Assembly (NCBI GenBank): GCA_913056365.1
Contig: CAJXLT010000012.1
Coordinates: 1-64,000 of the forward strand
Direction: 5' to 3'
Length of the DNA: 64,000 bases
DNA from: an uncultured Paenibacillaceae bacterium
GTDB lineage: Bacteria; Bacillota; Bacilli; Paenibacillales; K13
The translations under genes and the position numbers were made by a program. Under the pieces are notes generated by a model. The model did no database searches. It was not told the DNA's origin and saw only the letters and a list, made by a program, of their open reading frames with translations. Shown piece by piece: positions 8,062 to 16,420 of this stretch (position 1 is its first letter; each line of letters starts with the position of its first letter).

Positions 8062-8718
8062 TTGAAGCAATTTATTGTGGTAGGATTGGGACGCTTCGGA
8101 GGGAGCGTCACGAAAACGTTGATTTCGATGGGTTACGAAGTGTTGGCGATGGATAAAGATCAGAAGAAAGTTCAAGAGTTTGCAGCTATAGCCACCCATG
8201 TGTTTCAAGCGGATTCTACCGATGAGCAAGCTTTGGTTGAATTAGGAGTTAGCAATTTCGATCATGCGATTGTCGCCATCGGAGACGATCTGCAAGCAAG
8301 CATTCTCACCACCTTGCAGTTGAAGAAGTTGGGACTAACAACCGTCACGGCCAAAGCGGTGAATGAATTGCATCATAAGGTTTTGGAAAAGGTAGGCGCC
8401 GATCATATCGTCCATCCGGAACGCGATACAGGAATCAGGGTAGCCCATCAGGTGACTTCGAAAAATTTGATTGATTTCATTGAATTGTCTCCGGATTACA
8501 GTCTGGTAGAAATTTCGGCGCCGACATCCATGCATGGACAGTCGCTGGAAACATTGAATATCAGAGCCCGCTACGGTTGCAGCGTAATGGCCATCCGCAC
8601 GAGAGCGAACGAGATGATCATTTCACCGAATGCCCAGGATCAAGTCCATGAAGGCGACATCCTAGTGGTCATCGGAAGCAACGATGATATTGCCCGATTT
8701 GAAAAAGGGTACGAGTAA
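8062..8718 (+). CDS. ktrA: Ktr potassium uptake system regulatory subunit A (RCK domain)
   Basis: 218-residue cytosolic subunit that gates the KtrB membrane channel. The N-terminal RCK_N Rossmann fold starts with FIVVGLGRFGGSV (GxGxxG) and has an acidic residue after beta-2 (AMDKD) for nucleotide binding; an RCK_C domain, the second c-di-AMP-binding site in homologues, covers about residues 135-218. The chosen start is TTG at 8062, eight bases after AAGGAGGG; longer in-frame forms would run into the terminator. Family length is about 220 residues. ktrB follows after 24 bp, and expression is under the upstream c-di-AMP riboswitch. Confidence 0.94.
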   Translation: MKQFIVVGLGRFGGSVTKTLISMGYEVLAMDKDQKKVQEFAAIATHVFQADSTDEQALVELGVSNFDHAIVAIGDDLQASILTTLQLKKLGLTTVTAKAVNELHHKVLEKVGADHIVHPERDTGIRVAHQVTSKNLIDFIELSPDYSLVEISAPTSMHGQSLETLNIRARYGCSVMAIRTRANEMIISPNAQDQVHEGDILVVIGSNDDIARFEKGYE

Positions 8719-8742
8719 GGAAAGTGGAAGGAGAACAGAGCA

Positions 8743-10086
8743 ATGGTACTGCCATGGTCGAAAAAAGTATTTGTGCTGAATCCTCATCAATGGATGCTTA
8801 TCGGATTCGGTATCATTATATTCATTGGGACCATACTGCTTGGTTTACCTGCGGCTTCTTCATCGGGTGAAAGTATTGGCTTCCTAAATGCATTATTTAT
8901 GTCGACATCTGCTGTGTGCGTGACAGGATTAGCGGTGATAGATACCGGAAGCGCCTTGTCTGTATTCGGTCAACTGGTCATTATGGTGTTAATTCAAGTT
9001 GGCGGTCTTGGGTTCATGACATTCGGTGTGATTATTGCCATAGTGTTGGGCAAAAAGCTGGGATTGAAGTACCGTCTGTTAATCCAGGAATCAACGAAAG
9101 CTACCACTATACAAGGCCTGGTCAAGCTTTCGTTTAGTATATTCCTGATTGCCTTCATATTTGAAGCGATCGCAGCTGCCATATTGATGTTTCGCTGGGC
9201 TGGAGAGATGGGGTACGGGAAAGCAGCGTATTATGCTGTATTTCATGCTGTCTCCGCATTCAACAATGCCGGATTCGCGCTGTGGTCGGACAGCTTAAGC
9301 CGTTTTGTAGGAGATCCGATTATCAATGTTGTCATCAGCGCTATGTTTATCTTGGGCGGGATTGGATTCACAGTTATTATGGATGTATGGCAGAAGAGCA
9401 GCTGGAAGAAGCTGTCCTTGCATTCCAAGGTGGTGCTGTTAACGAGTACTGTATTGTCGTTGCTTGGATTCTTATTTATCTTCATTCTAGAATCGTTAAA
9501 TCCATCCTTTTATGATTTAAGTCTTAGCGAGCGGTTGTGGGGTGCTTATTTTCAAGGGGTTACGCCAAGAACAGCGGGTTTCAATACGATGGACATAGCC
9601 GGAATGATGGCAGCTTCCCAGTTTTTTATCATCTTCTTAATGTTCATCGGCGCTTCGTCAGGCTCTACCGGCGGGGGGATCAAGACCAATACATTTGTCG
9701 TCTTGATTCTAGCCATGTATGCGACAATTCGCGGCAGGAGTGAAGTGCACGTATTTAATCGGAAGATCGTGACCGATATTATTATGCGGGCCCTGACGGT
9801 TATCTTAGCCTCCTTAGGTATCGTGTTGATGGTTGCCTTTCTGCTGACGATTACCGAGCATGCGTTGCAGCGTGATTTTCTGGAAATTTTGTTTGAAGTT
9901 ACGTCTGCATTCGGTACCGTAGGTTTGTCAATGGGCTTGACGCCGGAGTTGACATCGCTGGGCAAGCTACTCATCATCTTCACGATGTTCGTGGGTAGAT
10001 TGGGACCATTGACCTTGGCATTTGCTCTTGCGCAAAAGAAGACCACCCATATTGGATACGCTGAGGAAAAAGTGCTAATTGGTTAA
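8743..10086 (+). CDS. ktrB: Ktr potassium uptake system membrane subunit B
   Basis: 447-residue TrkH/KtrB/HKT-family potassium translocating protein. It is built of four membrane-pore-membrane repeats; the four selectivity-filter glycines can be read in VCVTGLAV, AFNNAGFAL, TPRTAGFNT and AFGTVGLSM. The segment GASSGSTGGGIKTNT forms the characteristic gating loop of the third repeat. AAGGAG lies nine bases ahead of ATG. With KtrA it makes the Na+-coupled or Na+-activated K+ uptake system used in osmotic adaptation. Confidence 0.95.
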   Translation: MVLPWSKKVFVLNPHQWMLIGFGIIIFIGTILLGLPAASSSGESIGFLNALFMSTSAVCVTGLAVIDTGSALSVFGQLVIMVLIQVGGLGFMTFGVIIAIVLGKKLGLKYRLLIQESTKATTIQGLVKLSFSIFLIAFIFEAIAAAILMFRWAGEMGYGKAAYYAVFHAVSAFNNAGFALWSDSLSRFVGDPIINVVISAMFILGGIGFTVIMDVWQKSSWKKLSLHSKVVLLTSTVLSLLGFLFIFILESLNPSFYDLSLSERLWGAYFQGVTPRTAGFNTMDIAGMMAASQFFIIFLMFIGASSGSTGGGIKTNTFVVLILAMYATIRGRSEVHVFNRKIVTDIIMRALTVILASLGIVLMVAFLLTITEHALQRDFLEILFEVTSAFGTVGLSMGLTPELTSLGKLLIIFTMFVGRLGPLTLAFALAQKKTTHIGYAEEKVLIG

Positions 10087-10111
10087 AACTAGAGAGGACA
10101 GGTGAAAGCAG

Positions 10112-10903
10112 ATGAAAAAGGTATACGAACCGGACCGCATTCAACAAGAGGTGCCGTTGGAATCAATTCCAGACGAAGTGCGGGCATTGTATCTTCGCCC
10201 AGGCGAGATCATGGCAATTCAGGAGCAATTCCCCGTAGCGTTCCAGCCGCTGGGTACACTGGAGTGGCATGGTCGGCATAACCCGATCGGCGTTGACTCG
10301 ATCAAGGCCGAGCGACTCTGTGAGGAAGCGGCGAATCAGGCAGGCGGGATCGTCATGCCAACGATCCACTTCGCAGCTGACGCTCACTGGGATCGTGGCT
10401 ATGGCTTGGGTCATGGGATGGATGCGGCTGCGGGCTACCAGCTCCCCGGCTCGTATTACCAAATTCCGACCGAGCTCTTGAAACAGTATGTCCTGAACGC
10501 CTGCAGCAATTATCTGCAGCGCGGATTCAAGCTGGTGGTAATGGTGTCTGGTCACAATCCGCCTATTCAGCAGAGCTTGATGGACGAGGTGTGCTACCTG
10601 ATGAAGTCGCCGGATGGTCATGAGCCGGTCTGCTTCGTGATGGATTATACTTTGATAGAAGAAGGGAATCCGCGCCGTAACAGCGATCATGCGGCAGGAG
10701 TCGAGACGAGCATGATGATTCACTTGCAGCCGGATCGTGTTAACATGCAGGCCAATGACGGTCACGAACGTCCCGATCTCGGGCAGCTTGGCTCGTTCCC
10801 TTATCATGAAGCGACTGCCGAGGAAGGCCGCATCCGCTTCGAGCTGCAGGTGGACGGGCTAGCCAAGCTCGCGAGGGAGAGACTGGAGCGGTTGACGAGG
10901 TGA
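10112..10903 (+). CDS. Creatininase-family amidohydrolase
   Basis: 263-residue protein of the creatininase/creatinine amidohydrolase superfamily. Metal-binding signatures are PLGTLEWHGRHNPIGVDSIK (Glu and His of the E-x-H-G motif, then Asp), the VSGHNPP element in place of the usual GHGGN, and SDHAAGVETSMM, equivalent to the D-x-HAG-x-ETS motif with the last metal Glu. The family covers creatininase, mycofactocin MftE and formamidopyrimidine hydrolases, so the true substrate is open. It follows ktrB by 25 bp, but nothing ties it functionally to potassium transport. Confidence 0.82.
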   Translation: MKKVYEPDRIQQEVPLESIPDEVRALYLRPGEIMAIQEQFPVAFQPLGTLEWHGRHNPIGVDSIKAERLCEEAANQAGGIVMPTIHFAADAHWDRGYGLGHGMDAAAGYQLPGSYYQIPTELLKQYVLNACSNYLQRGFKLVVMVSGHNPPIQQSLMDEVCYLMKSPDGHEPVCFVMDYTLIEEGNPRRNSDHAAGVETSMMIHLQPDRVNMQANDGHERPDLGQLGSFPYHEATAEEGRIRFELQVDGLAKLARERLERLTR

Positions 10904-10934
10904 ACGGAGTGGGATATGCAGCGTAATGAAGACT

Positions 10935-10955
10935 GCGGGAAGGCCGCCTTCCCGC
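10935..10955 (+). terminator. GC-rich hairpin after the creatininase gene
   Basis: GCGGGAAGGC immediately followed by CGCCTTCCCGC forms a near-perfect hairpin 31 bp after the stop codon. Only a weak T-rich tail follows (ATGTCTCCCTCTC), so it is a probable, not certain, terminator for ktrAB and the creatininase gene. Confidence 0.6.
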
Positions 10956-11014
10956 ATGTCTCCCTCTCGCTTCCGGTTCTCCTGTGAGAATCGTCTGGAT
11001 ATCATGCGCTAATC

Positions 11015-11330
11015 TCTCACAGCCAGTGGAAGTGTTGTGCCGATTCGTGGGAATCCGCTTGGGCCGAGTGGAATAAACCTACTTAAGCTAGATGAAAGTC
11101 GTGCAGATTCCTGCGAAACCAACTCATGCCCAGTGAATCGCTCGGATTCCTGCGAATATGCAGGTTTTAGCATTTGATGAAGCACATAGTTGATAATTTG
11201 ATGCGAAAATGCATCGTTTTTGCTTAGATCAACCGTATATCGAGTTTTCGTAGTGGAATTCCAGTATTTTCGCAGGCATTCGGCAATAGGGGCTCTGAAT
11301 CGGAGGCAAAGCCTGCATGTTAGCATCTAT
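11015..11330. repeat. Degenerate CCTGCGAA/TGCAGG repeat region, second locus
   Basis: Gene-free stretch after the creatininase gene. It contains ATTCCTGCGAAACC, ATTCCTGCGAATATGCAGG, ATGCGAAAATGCATCG and TATTTTCGCAGGCATTC, in mixed orientation, separated by AT-rich DNA. The same words occur at 3270-3520 and 54995-55250. Nothing else is seen between 10956 and 11408. Confidence 0.55.
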
Positions 11331-11408
11331 TTCAAGCTGAATGGTCTTGCATGAGCACATATACTAAGGAATTCGGGCGTACTTTGTCGTCAACGGAAAT
11401 AGCGAAGT

Positions 11409-11570
11409 CTATTTTTTAATCGAGTTCCTTCCAATAGTCTTCTCTTTAAGCCTCATGAATATCCACACCACAATCCCTACTAATACTATTATTGAATAAA
11501 TTACAACTAATAATCCAAAAGCAAGTTTGCTGAATCCAACGTTGATTCCCTTATTTAACTCAGTAATCAT
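11409..11570 (-). CDS. Small single-pass membrane protein, 53 residues
   Basis: A 53-codon frame with ATG at 11570 and TAG at 11409. The product begins MITELNKGINVG, has one strongly hydrophobic helix at about residues 15-38 (LAFGLLVVIYSIIVLVGIVV) and ends in a basic tail (RLKEKTIGRNSIKK), giving a clear N-out/C-in topology under the positive-inside rule. The ribosome-binding site is weak (TTTGAGTCAACT). Codon use is more AT-rich than in neighbouring genes. It lies just beyond the terminator of the CNNM/CorC-type gene on the same strand. No family recognised; the amphipathic layout supports a real small protein. Confidence 0.55.
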   Translation of the reverse strand: MITELNKGINVGFSKLAFGLLVVIYSIIVLVGIVVWIFMRLKEKTIGRNSIKK

Positions 11571-11609
11571 AGTTGACTCAAACTTTTTTTTGATCTATGC
11601 AGACTTAAA

Positions 11610-11642
11610 TATAAAAGGCCAACCGCAAAACGCCGGTTGACC
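11610..11642 (-). terminator. Intrinsic terminator of the CNNM/CorC-type gene
   Basis: On the minus strand GGTCAACCG and CGGTTGGCC form a nine-base stem around GCGTTTTG and are followed by TTTTATATTT. Confidence 0.8.
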
Positions 11643-11681
11643 GTTACAATGTTAGCCTGCATCAAATTCACCTATCCGAGC

Positions 11682-12977
11682 TCACCCCACCCTACAAGCC
11701 TTCACTTTGACGATCTTCTTGTCGTCGGCTTCCTCGACCTTGAAGAGCACGTCGTTGAACTCGATCTCGGAATGGTCGTCCGGTCCCGGGATGCGGCCGA
11801 GCTGGCCGATGAGGAATCCGCTTAATGTGTCGTATTCGTGCAATGGCAGCTCGACGTCGAACACGCTGGCTACTGTGTCCAGATCGATGATCCCCTTCAT
11901 GAGAAAAGTGTGCTCGTCGAGCTTGAACATCTCCTTCTCTTCTTCATCATACTCATCGAATATATTGCCGACGATCTCTTCAATCAGATCCTCGATTGTC
12001 ACAATGCCAGCTGTGCCGCCGTACTCGTCGAGAACGATAGCCATGTGCAGCTTGCGCTTCTGCATGTCACGGAACGCCTCGTCTGTCTTCAGTGAGGAGG
12101 GAATGAACAATGGCTTACGAATCACACTCTTCAAGTCGAACTGTTTCCCGTCGCAATCCGCGATGAATGGCAATATATCCTTCGCATGCAGCAAGCCGAT
12201 AATATTGTCAATGCGGTCTTCATAGACAGGGAAGCGTGTGAATCGTTCCGATTGAATGAGCTCAACCAATTGCTGCAATGAATAGTGCAAGGGAATACCG
12301 ACAATGTGTGTGCGGTGTGTCATAATTTCGGATACGGTCTTATTGTCGAATTCGAAGACGTTGTTGATCATGATTTTTTCCGATTCTTGAATAGTGCCGC
12401 GCTCCTTGCCGAGATCGACCATCATCCGAATTTCTTCTTCGGTAACCTGCTCGTCCTGCTCATGGGGATCGACGCCGAATAAGCGGACGACAAGGTTAGT
12501 GGAACCTGTTAACAGCTTAACGAACGGTGCAGTGATAGCTGACAGAATGGTTAATGGACGAGCAGCGAACATGGCGATCGGCTCTGCCTTGCGCATGGCA
12601 AGCCGCTTGGGAACAAGCTCACCGAACACGAGGGTGAAGTAAGAGAGGATCAAGGTAATGAGTGCGACGGACAATGTGCTCAGTAGCGCTTGGGACAGCG
12701 GGACGCCTTGTTGTAGCAGGAGATCTACCAGTTGGCTGGCGAATTTCTCGGCGGCGAAGGCGCTGGCCATGAACCCCGCAAGTGTGATGCCGATTTGGAT
12801 CGTGGCGAGGAAGCGGCTCGGTTCGGCGAGCAGCGCCTGCAGCAGTTTCATCTTGGGGTGACCTTCGTCCGCCATTGTCTTGACTTTGTTGTCGTTCAGA
12901 GAGATCAATGCGATCTCAGAGGCAGCGAAAAAAGCATTCAATACGATAAGCACAACTAGTACGATAATTTCGATCAT
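11682..12977 (-). CDS. CNNM/CorC-type (hemolysin-family) membrane protein with CBS pair
   Basis: 431-residue protein with the order DUF21/CNNM membrane domain (about residues 1-190, three to four helices, starting MIEIIVLVVLIVLNAFFAAS and SEIALISL), two CBS domains (about 205-330; IMTHRTHIVGIP and HMAIVLDEYGGTAGIVTIED) and a CorC/HlyC C-terminal domain (about 345-431). Relatives include bacterial Mg2+/Co2+ efflux proteins such as MpfA and archaeal CorB, so magnesium export is the likeliest job, known for the family and inferred here. ATG is preceded by TGGAGTG. The gene stands alone on the minus strand with its own terminator. Confidence 0.88.
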   Translation of the reverse strand: MIEIIVLVVLIVLNAFFAASEIALISLNDNKVKTMADEGHPKMKLLQALLAEPSRFLATIQIGITLAGFMASAFAAEKFASQLVDLLLQQGVPLSQALLSTLSVALITLILSYFTLVFGELVPKRLAMRKAEPIAMFAARPLTILSAITAPFVKLLTGSTNLVVRLFGVDPHEQDEQVTEEEIRMMVDLGKERGTIQESEKIMINNVFEFDNKTVSEIMTHRTHIVGIPLHYSLQQLVELIQSERFTRFPVYEDRIDNIIGLLHAKDILPFIADCDGKQFDLKSVIRKPLFIPSSLKTDEAFRDMQKRKLHMAIVLDEYGGTAGIVTIEDLIEEIVGNIFDEYDEEEKEMFKLDEHTFLMKGIIDLDTVASVFDVELPLHEYDTLSGFLIGQLGRIPGPDDHSEIEFNDVLFKVEEADDKKIVKVKACRVG

Positions 12978-13151
12978 GCAGCAATCACTCCAGTGGCAGC
13001 GGTTGAGTATGTAGGATATCCGCTGAGGATAAGTAAGTAAGGCAAGGCATATGAGCCAAACCTCCCACCAATTATAGGGAACTTATACGGTACCACACAT
13101 GACTATGCCAAGTCTTAGTCAGTATTTGTTGCCAGTACAGAGATCATACAA

Positions 13152-13196
13152 CAAAAGAAGAAGCTGTTCCAGTCCGATGACTGTGCAACAGCTTCC
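13152..13196 (-). terminator. Intrinsic terminator of the cortex-lytic enzyme gene
   Basis: GAAGCTGTT (13160-13168) pairs with AACAGCTTC (13187-13195); on the minus strand the hairpin is followed by TTCTTTTGTTGT. Confidence 0.75.
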
Positions 13197-13222
13197 CCGT
13201 ATCGTAGTGGTGTATGTGACAA

Positions 13223-13873
13223 TTATTTCGTGAAGATATGATTGCCGATCCGCTGGATCATCGGTCGCGTGCGAATCCAAGCGCTGGTCGCTGTCTGCGG
13301 ATTGTAGTAGAACAACGCTTCGCCCGATGGGTCCCATCCTCGGACGGCATCCTCCGCTGCTCGGTACGCAGTGGCATTCGGTGTGAGCCAATATTGACCG
13401 TCATCTACAGCTGTGAAAGCACCTGACTGGAAGATGACGCCTCGGATGGAATCCGGGAATTCGCTTGATTGAATGCGATTCATGACGACGGCGCCGATGG
13501 CGACTTGTCCGATATAAGGTTCGCCGCGTCCCTCGCTGTAAATCGCTTTGGCCAGTATATCCATTTCATATCGATTCAACGTATATTTGCGCAATGTTTT
13601 CCAGGTTTGAGCGCCGGTGATGCCGTCACCCGTTAATCCATAATGCTGCTGGAAGCGTTGCACAGCACGAATGGTCTCCCTTCCATACATGCCGTCAAGG
13701 GGTTCTTGGTAATAGCCAAGCACCTTCAGTCGGTATTGAACGTCCCACACATCGCCATTCGCACTGCCTGATGTCAACAACGTTCCGGCTTGCGTCGATA
13801 TGGGCGACAGTCCTGTTATGGCTAGTATGAATACGAGCATGGATACGATTAGCTTTTGCCTCATAGTTGTCAT
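13223..13873 (-). CDS. sleB: Spore cortex-lytic enzyme, SleB type
   Basis: 216-residue exported cell-wall hydrolase. A signal peptide (about residues 1-30, ending SPISTQAG) is followed by a peptidoglycan-binding repeat domain (YRLKVLGYYQEPLDGMYG through ITGAQTWKTL, about 44-100) and a Hydrolase_2 catalytic domain (about 110-216) with the catalytic Glu in AIYSEGRGEPYIGQVAIGAV and the C-terminal IQRIGNHIFTK typical of SleB. SleB degrades cortex peptidoglycan containing muramic-delta-lactam during germination. The ATG at 13873 follows AAAGGAAT; an upstream extension would destroy the signal peptide. YpeB, the usual partner, is not adjacent here, so CwlJ-like or other hydrolase roles remain possible. 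Confidence 0.85.
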   Translation of the reverse strand: MTTMRQKLIVSMLVFILAITGLSPISTQAGTLLTSGSANGDVWDVQYRLKVLGYYQEPLDGMYGRETIRAVQRFQQHYGLTGDGITGAQTWKTLRKYTLNRYEMDILAKAIYSEGRGEPYIGQVAIGAVVMNRIQSSEFPDSIRGVIFQSGAFTAVDDGQYWLTPNATAYRAAEDAVRGWDPSGEALFYYNPQTATSAWIRTRPMIQRIGNHIFTK

Positions 13874-14010
13874 GGATTGATTCCTTTCTCTATATAGTTG
13901 AAAAATTTTAGTGTATTCCTCACGTGGGCTGCAGAACCTCTTGCATGGTAACATAGTGGAAACAAGGTATGCACTATGGGGTTATTGGAAATTAGAAGGG
14001 AGAGTTGCAG

Positions 14011-14904
14011 ATGTGTGCGAGTAGGGATTTGGAAAAGGTGAAGACAGCATTGACGCAACGGCAGGTGAGGTTGACGAATGGCAAGACTGTGCCGGCAATT
14101 GGACAGGGTACGTGGTATATCGGTCAATCCCTGGCTAAGCGTCAGCAGGAAATTAATAGCTTACGGCTGGGCGTCGAGCTTGGGATGACATTGATCGATA
14201 CGGCGGAGATGTACGGTGACGGCTTGTCTGAGGAGCTTGTAGGTGAGGCGATTCGCGGGTTGCGGGATGAGGTGTTCCTCGTCTCGAAAGTATACCCGCA
14301 CAACGCAGGGCTTGGAACAATTGCGAGCAGCTGTGAACAAAGCTTGCGAAGGCTGGGTACAGACTGCTTGGATCTCTACTTGCTGCATTGGCGCGGAAGT
14401 GTGCCGTTCAGTGAGACGATCGAGGGCATGGAGAAGCTGGTGGAGGCGGGTAAGATTCGCAGCTGGGGTGTCTCGAATCTCGATACGGCAGATATGGAAG
14501 AGCTGACCGCGCAGGCGCAAGGAACCCACTGTGCCACGAATCAGGTGCTCTATCATCTGGGCTCGCGCGGGATCGAATACGATCTGCTCCCTTGGCAGCG
14601 TGCGAATGACATGCCAATTATGGCTTACTGTCCATTGGCACAGGCAGGCTCTCTGCGCAGAGGATTGGTGGAGCATCCGACGGTACAAGCAATTGCGAGC
14701 AATCACGGTATCTCCCCTTATCAGCTGTTATTGGCTTGGTGTATACGCAAGGAAGCGGTTATCGCGATTCCGAAGGCTTCCTCGGAGGAGCATGTCCGTG
14801 AGAATGCAGCGGCGATTCTCGTTGAACTGTCCGCAGAAGAGCTGCTGCAGCTGGATGAAGCGTTCCCTGCTCCGACTCGCAAGCTGCCATTGGATATTGT
14901 GTGA
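14011..14904 (+). CDS. Aldo/keto reductase
   Basis: 297-residue TIM-barrel NADPH-dependent aldo/keto reductase. The catalytic tetrad can be read as Asp and Tyr in DTAEMYGDG, Lys in FLVSKVYP and His in LYLLHWRG; the cofactor-phosphate region AIPKASSEEHVREN is near the C terminus. It probably reduces aldehydes or ketones such as methylglyoxal or sugar aldehydes, as in the AKR5-type group, but the substrate is not defined by sequence. ATG at 14011 follows AGAAGGGAG with good spacing; a TTG two codons earlier is less likely. It is monocistronic and is followed by a DnaA-box cluster. Confidence 0.9.
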   Translation: MCASRDLEKVKTALTQRQVRLTNGKTVPAIGQGTWYIGQSLAKRQQEINSLRLGVELGMTLIDTAEMYGDGLSEELVGEAIRGLRDEVFLVSKVYPHNAGLGTIASSCEQSLRRLGTDCLDLYLLHWRGSVPFSETIEGMEKLVEAGKIRSWGVSNLDTADMEELTAQAQGTHCATNQVLYHLGSRGIEYDLLPWQRANDMPIMAYCPLAQAGSLRRGLVEHPTVQAIASNHGISPYQLLLAWCIRKEAVIAIPKASSEEHVRENAAAILVELSAEELLQLDEAFPAPTRKLPLDIV

Positions 14905-14954
14905 GGCACATATCCTTGTCCGGATGGGGCGATGGACATAGCTGTTAGGGTGCA

Positions 14955-15106
14955 TGTGGATAGGTACATTGTCCACAGTTCTATCCACATTACCCACAAG
15001 GAGCCGACTACGGTTGTGCATAAGAATAGGCCTATCCTATTAACATATCCACAGAATTACTTGTCCACAGGTTGGATCTTGTCGAATGAACAGGAAGTTA
15101 TCCACA
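14955..15106. promoter_or_regulatory. Cluster of eight DnaA-box-like 9-mers
   Basis: Boxes at 14955-14963 (reverse, CTATCCACA), 14969 (TTGTCCACA), 14981 (CTATCCACA), 14990 (TTACCCACA), 15015-15023 (reverse, TTATGCACA, full match to TTATNCACA), 15045 (ATATCCACA), 15061 (TTGTCCACA) and 15098 (TTATCCACA, perfect consensus). All others are one base off the consensus. The gap 14905-15301 has no gene. No dnaA, dnaN, rpmH or AT-rich unwinding element is near, so an origin is unlikely; a DnaA-titrating or regulatory cluster like those described outside oriC in Bacillus subtilis fits better. Confidence 0.8.
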
Positions 15107-15301
15107 ACTTGTAGCGGATCGCTTTTGTTTTCATAATCAGCCAGGAAGGGCATGTTAATCAGAATGAGATGAAGATTGGACTATAGGTGTGTTTTTTTCG
15201 CAGACAGTGTGGTTTTCTTAAGTAATTGTGGATGTGCGGCTATGTTCGACATGGGATTGTCTTATAATGAGGCATAACGAATGGAGAAGGGATGAGTGGC
15301 C

Positions 15302-16294
15302 ATGACAACACGAAGGATGGACAAGGTTTTGGTAACGGTGCAGTACCCGCCGCATCATTTCGATAGGATGAGCAAGGTGTTCGCCCCGGCAGAGCTGTTA
15401 GTCGTTGACAAGCATGATGATGAAGCGATGCAAGCTGCACTAGAGGTTGCGGATGCAGCGGTAATCGAAGGTGATTTGGATGAGCGCTTCTGGCAGGCGC
15501 CCAAGATGAAGTGGGTGCATTGTGACCACGCCGGACTGAATGGATCGGCCCGCCCTGAAGTATTCGAGCGAGGGCTGCTCGTCACAGGCTCCTCTGGGCG
15601 TTCTGCTCCAGTGCTTGCTGAACACGTTATGCTGTTCGCGCTGCTTCATGTATACCAATATGCGAATTTCTATGAAGCGCAGAAGAAGCATCAGTGGGGT
15701 GTGCCCGGCTATGAACAGCTACGCGGCTTGTATGGGAAGACGATGGGCATCATCGGTCTTGGCCATACTGGCAAGGAGCTAGCTGTGCGCGCCAGCGCAT
15801 TCGGCATGCGAGTGCTGGGTTACCGGCATAGTGCCGGTTCTCCGCCGCCGAGTGTTGATCAGCTGTATAGCGCTGCGGCTGGCGATTCGCTGGATACACT
15901 GCTGCAGGAGAGCGACATTGTAGCGTTGGCGGTTCCGCTCAGTGACGATACGCACCACCTGATCGGGGAGAAGGAATTGCAGCTGATGAAGCCGACCGCC
16001 TGTTTGATTAATATGGCGCGCGGTGCTGTAGTGGATGAAGCAGCCTTGGTGAAGGCGCTGCATGACGGGGAAATCGGCGGCGCCGGGCTCGACACCTTCG
16101 TCCAAGAGCCGATGCCTGCGGACGACCCGCTGTGGGATGCGCCGAACACGTATATTACGCCGCATTGCACGCCTGCGGTGCCGGATCGGATCGGGCGCTC
16201 GCTCGATGTCATCTGCGAGAATGCTGTACGCTTCCGCGAAGGGCGCGAGCTGCTGAACCTGCTGCGCAAGGAGCAGATGTACACGAAGGGCTGA
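15302..16294 (+). CDS. D-isomer-specific 2-hydroxyacid dehydrogenase
   Basis: 330-residue NAD(P)-dependent dehydrogenase. The Rossmann domain inserted in the middle carries GIIGLGHTGKELA (GxGxxG). Catalytic residues of the family are visible: Arg in NMARGAVVDE, Glu in LDTFVQEPMP and His in YITPHCTPA. This set belongs to D-lactate/glyoxylate/phosphoglycerate dehydrogenase relatives; the absence of an ACT domain argues against SerA. The start could be ATG 15302 or GTG 15296; AGAAGGG lies upstream, and a TATAAT at 15263-15268 is a possible -10 box. A terminator follows at 16343. Confidence 0.88.
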   Translation: MTTRRMDKVLVTVQYPPHHFDRMSKVFAPAELLVVDKHDDEAMQAALEVADAAVIEGDLDERFWQAPKMKWVHCDHAGLNGSARPEVFERGLLVTGSSGRSAPVLAEHVMLFALLHVYQYANFYEAQKKHQWGVPGYEQLRGLYGKTMGIIGLGHTGKELAVRASAFGMRVLGYRHSAGSPPPSVDQLYSAAAGDSLDTLLQESDIVALAVPLSDDTHHLIGEKELQLMKPTACLINMARGAVVDEAALVKALHDGEIGGAGLDTFVQEPMPADDPLWDAPNTYITPHCTPAVPDRIGRSLDVICENAVRFREGRELLNLLRKEQMYTKG

Positions 16295-16342
16295 CGCCGA
16301 GCGGCATGATTGGTACAATATGTACGGGACACGCAGGGATGA

Positions 16343-16374
16343 AGCCTGCCAGATGTGATTCTGGCGGGCTTTTA
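16343..16374 (+). terminator. Intrinsic terminator after the 2-hydroxyacid dehydrogenase
   Basis: AGCCTGCCAGA and TCTGGCGGGCT form an 11-base stem with a short loop, followed by TTTTA. Confidence 0.85.
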
Positions 16375-16420
16375 ATGATTGGCGTGCTTAACGGAGGTGT
16401 CCATCGTTGCTATCTTGTGC

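Noticed and set aside
7630-8229. 199-codon open frame on the minus strand over the ktrA leader
   Set aside because: It lies across the riboswitch and the ktrA coding region; the riboswitch and ktrA explain the sequence.
12978-13130. Mg2+ riboswitch (M-box) before the CNNM/CorC-type gene
   Set aside because: Looked for because the gene may export magnesium, but the conserved M-box blocks are not present in either strand.
14905-15301. Chromosomal origin of replication
   Set aside because: Although DnaA boxes are dense, no dnaA, dnaN, rpmH or other origin-neighbour gene and no clear AT-rich unwinding region are present.
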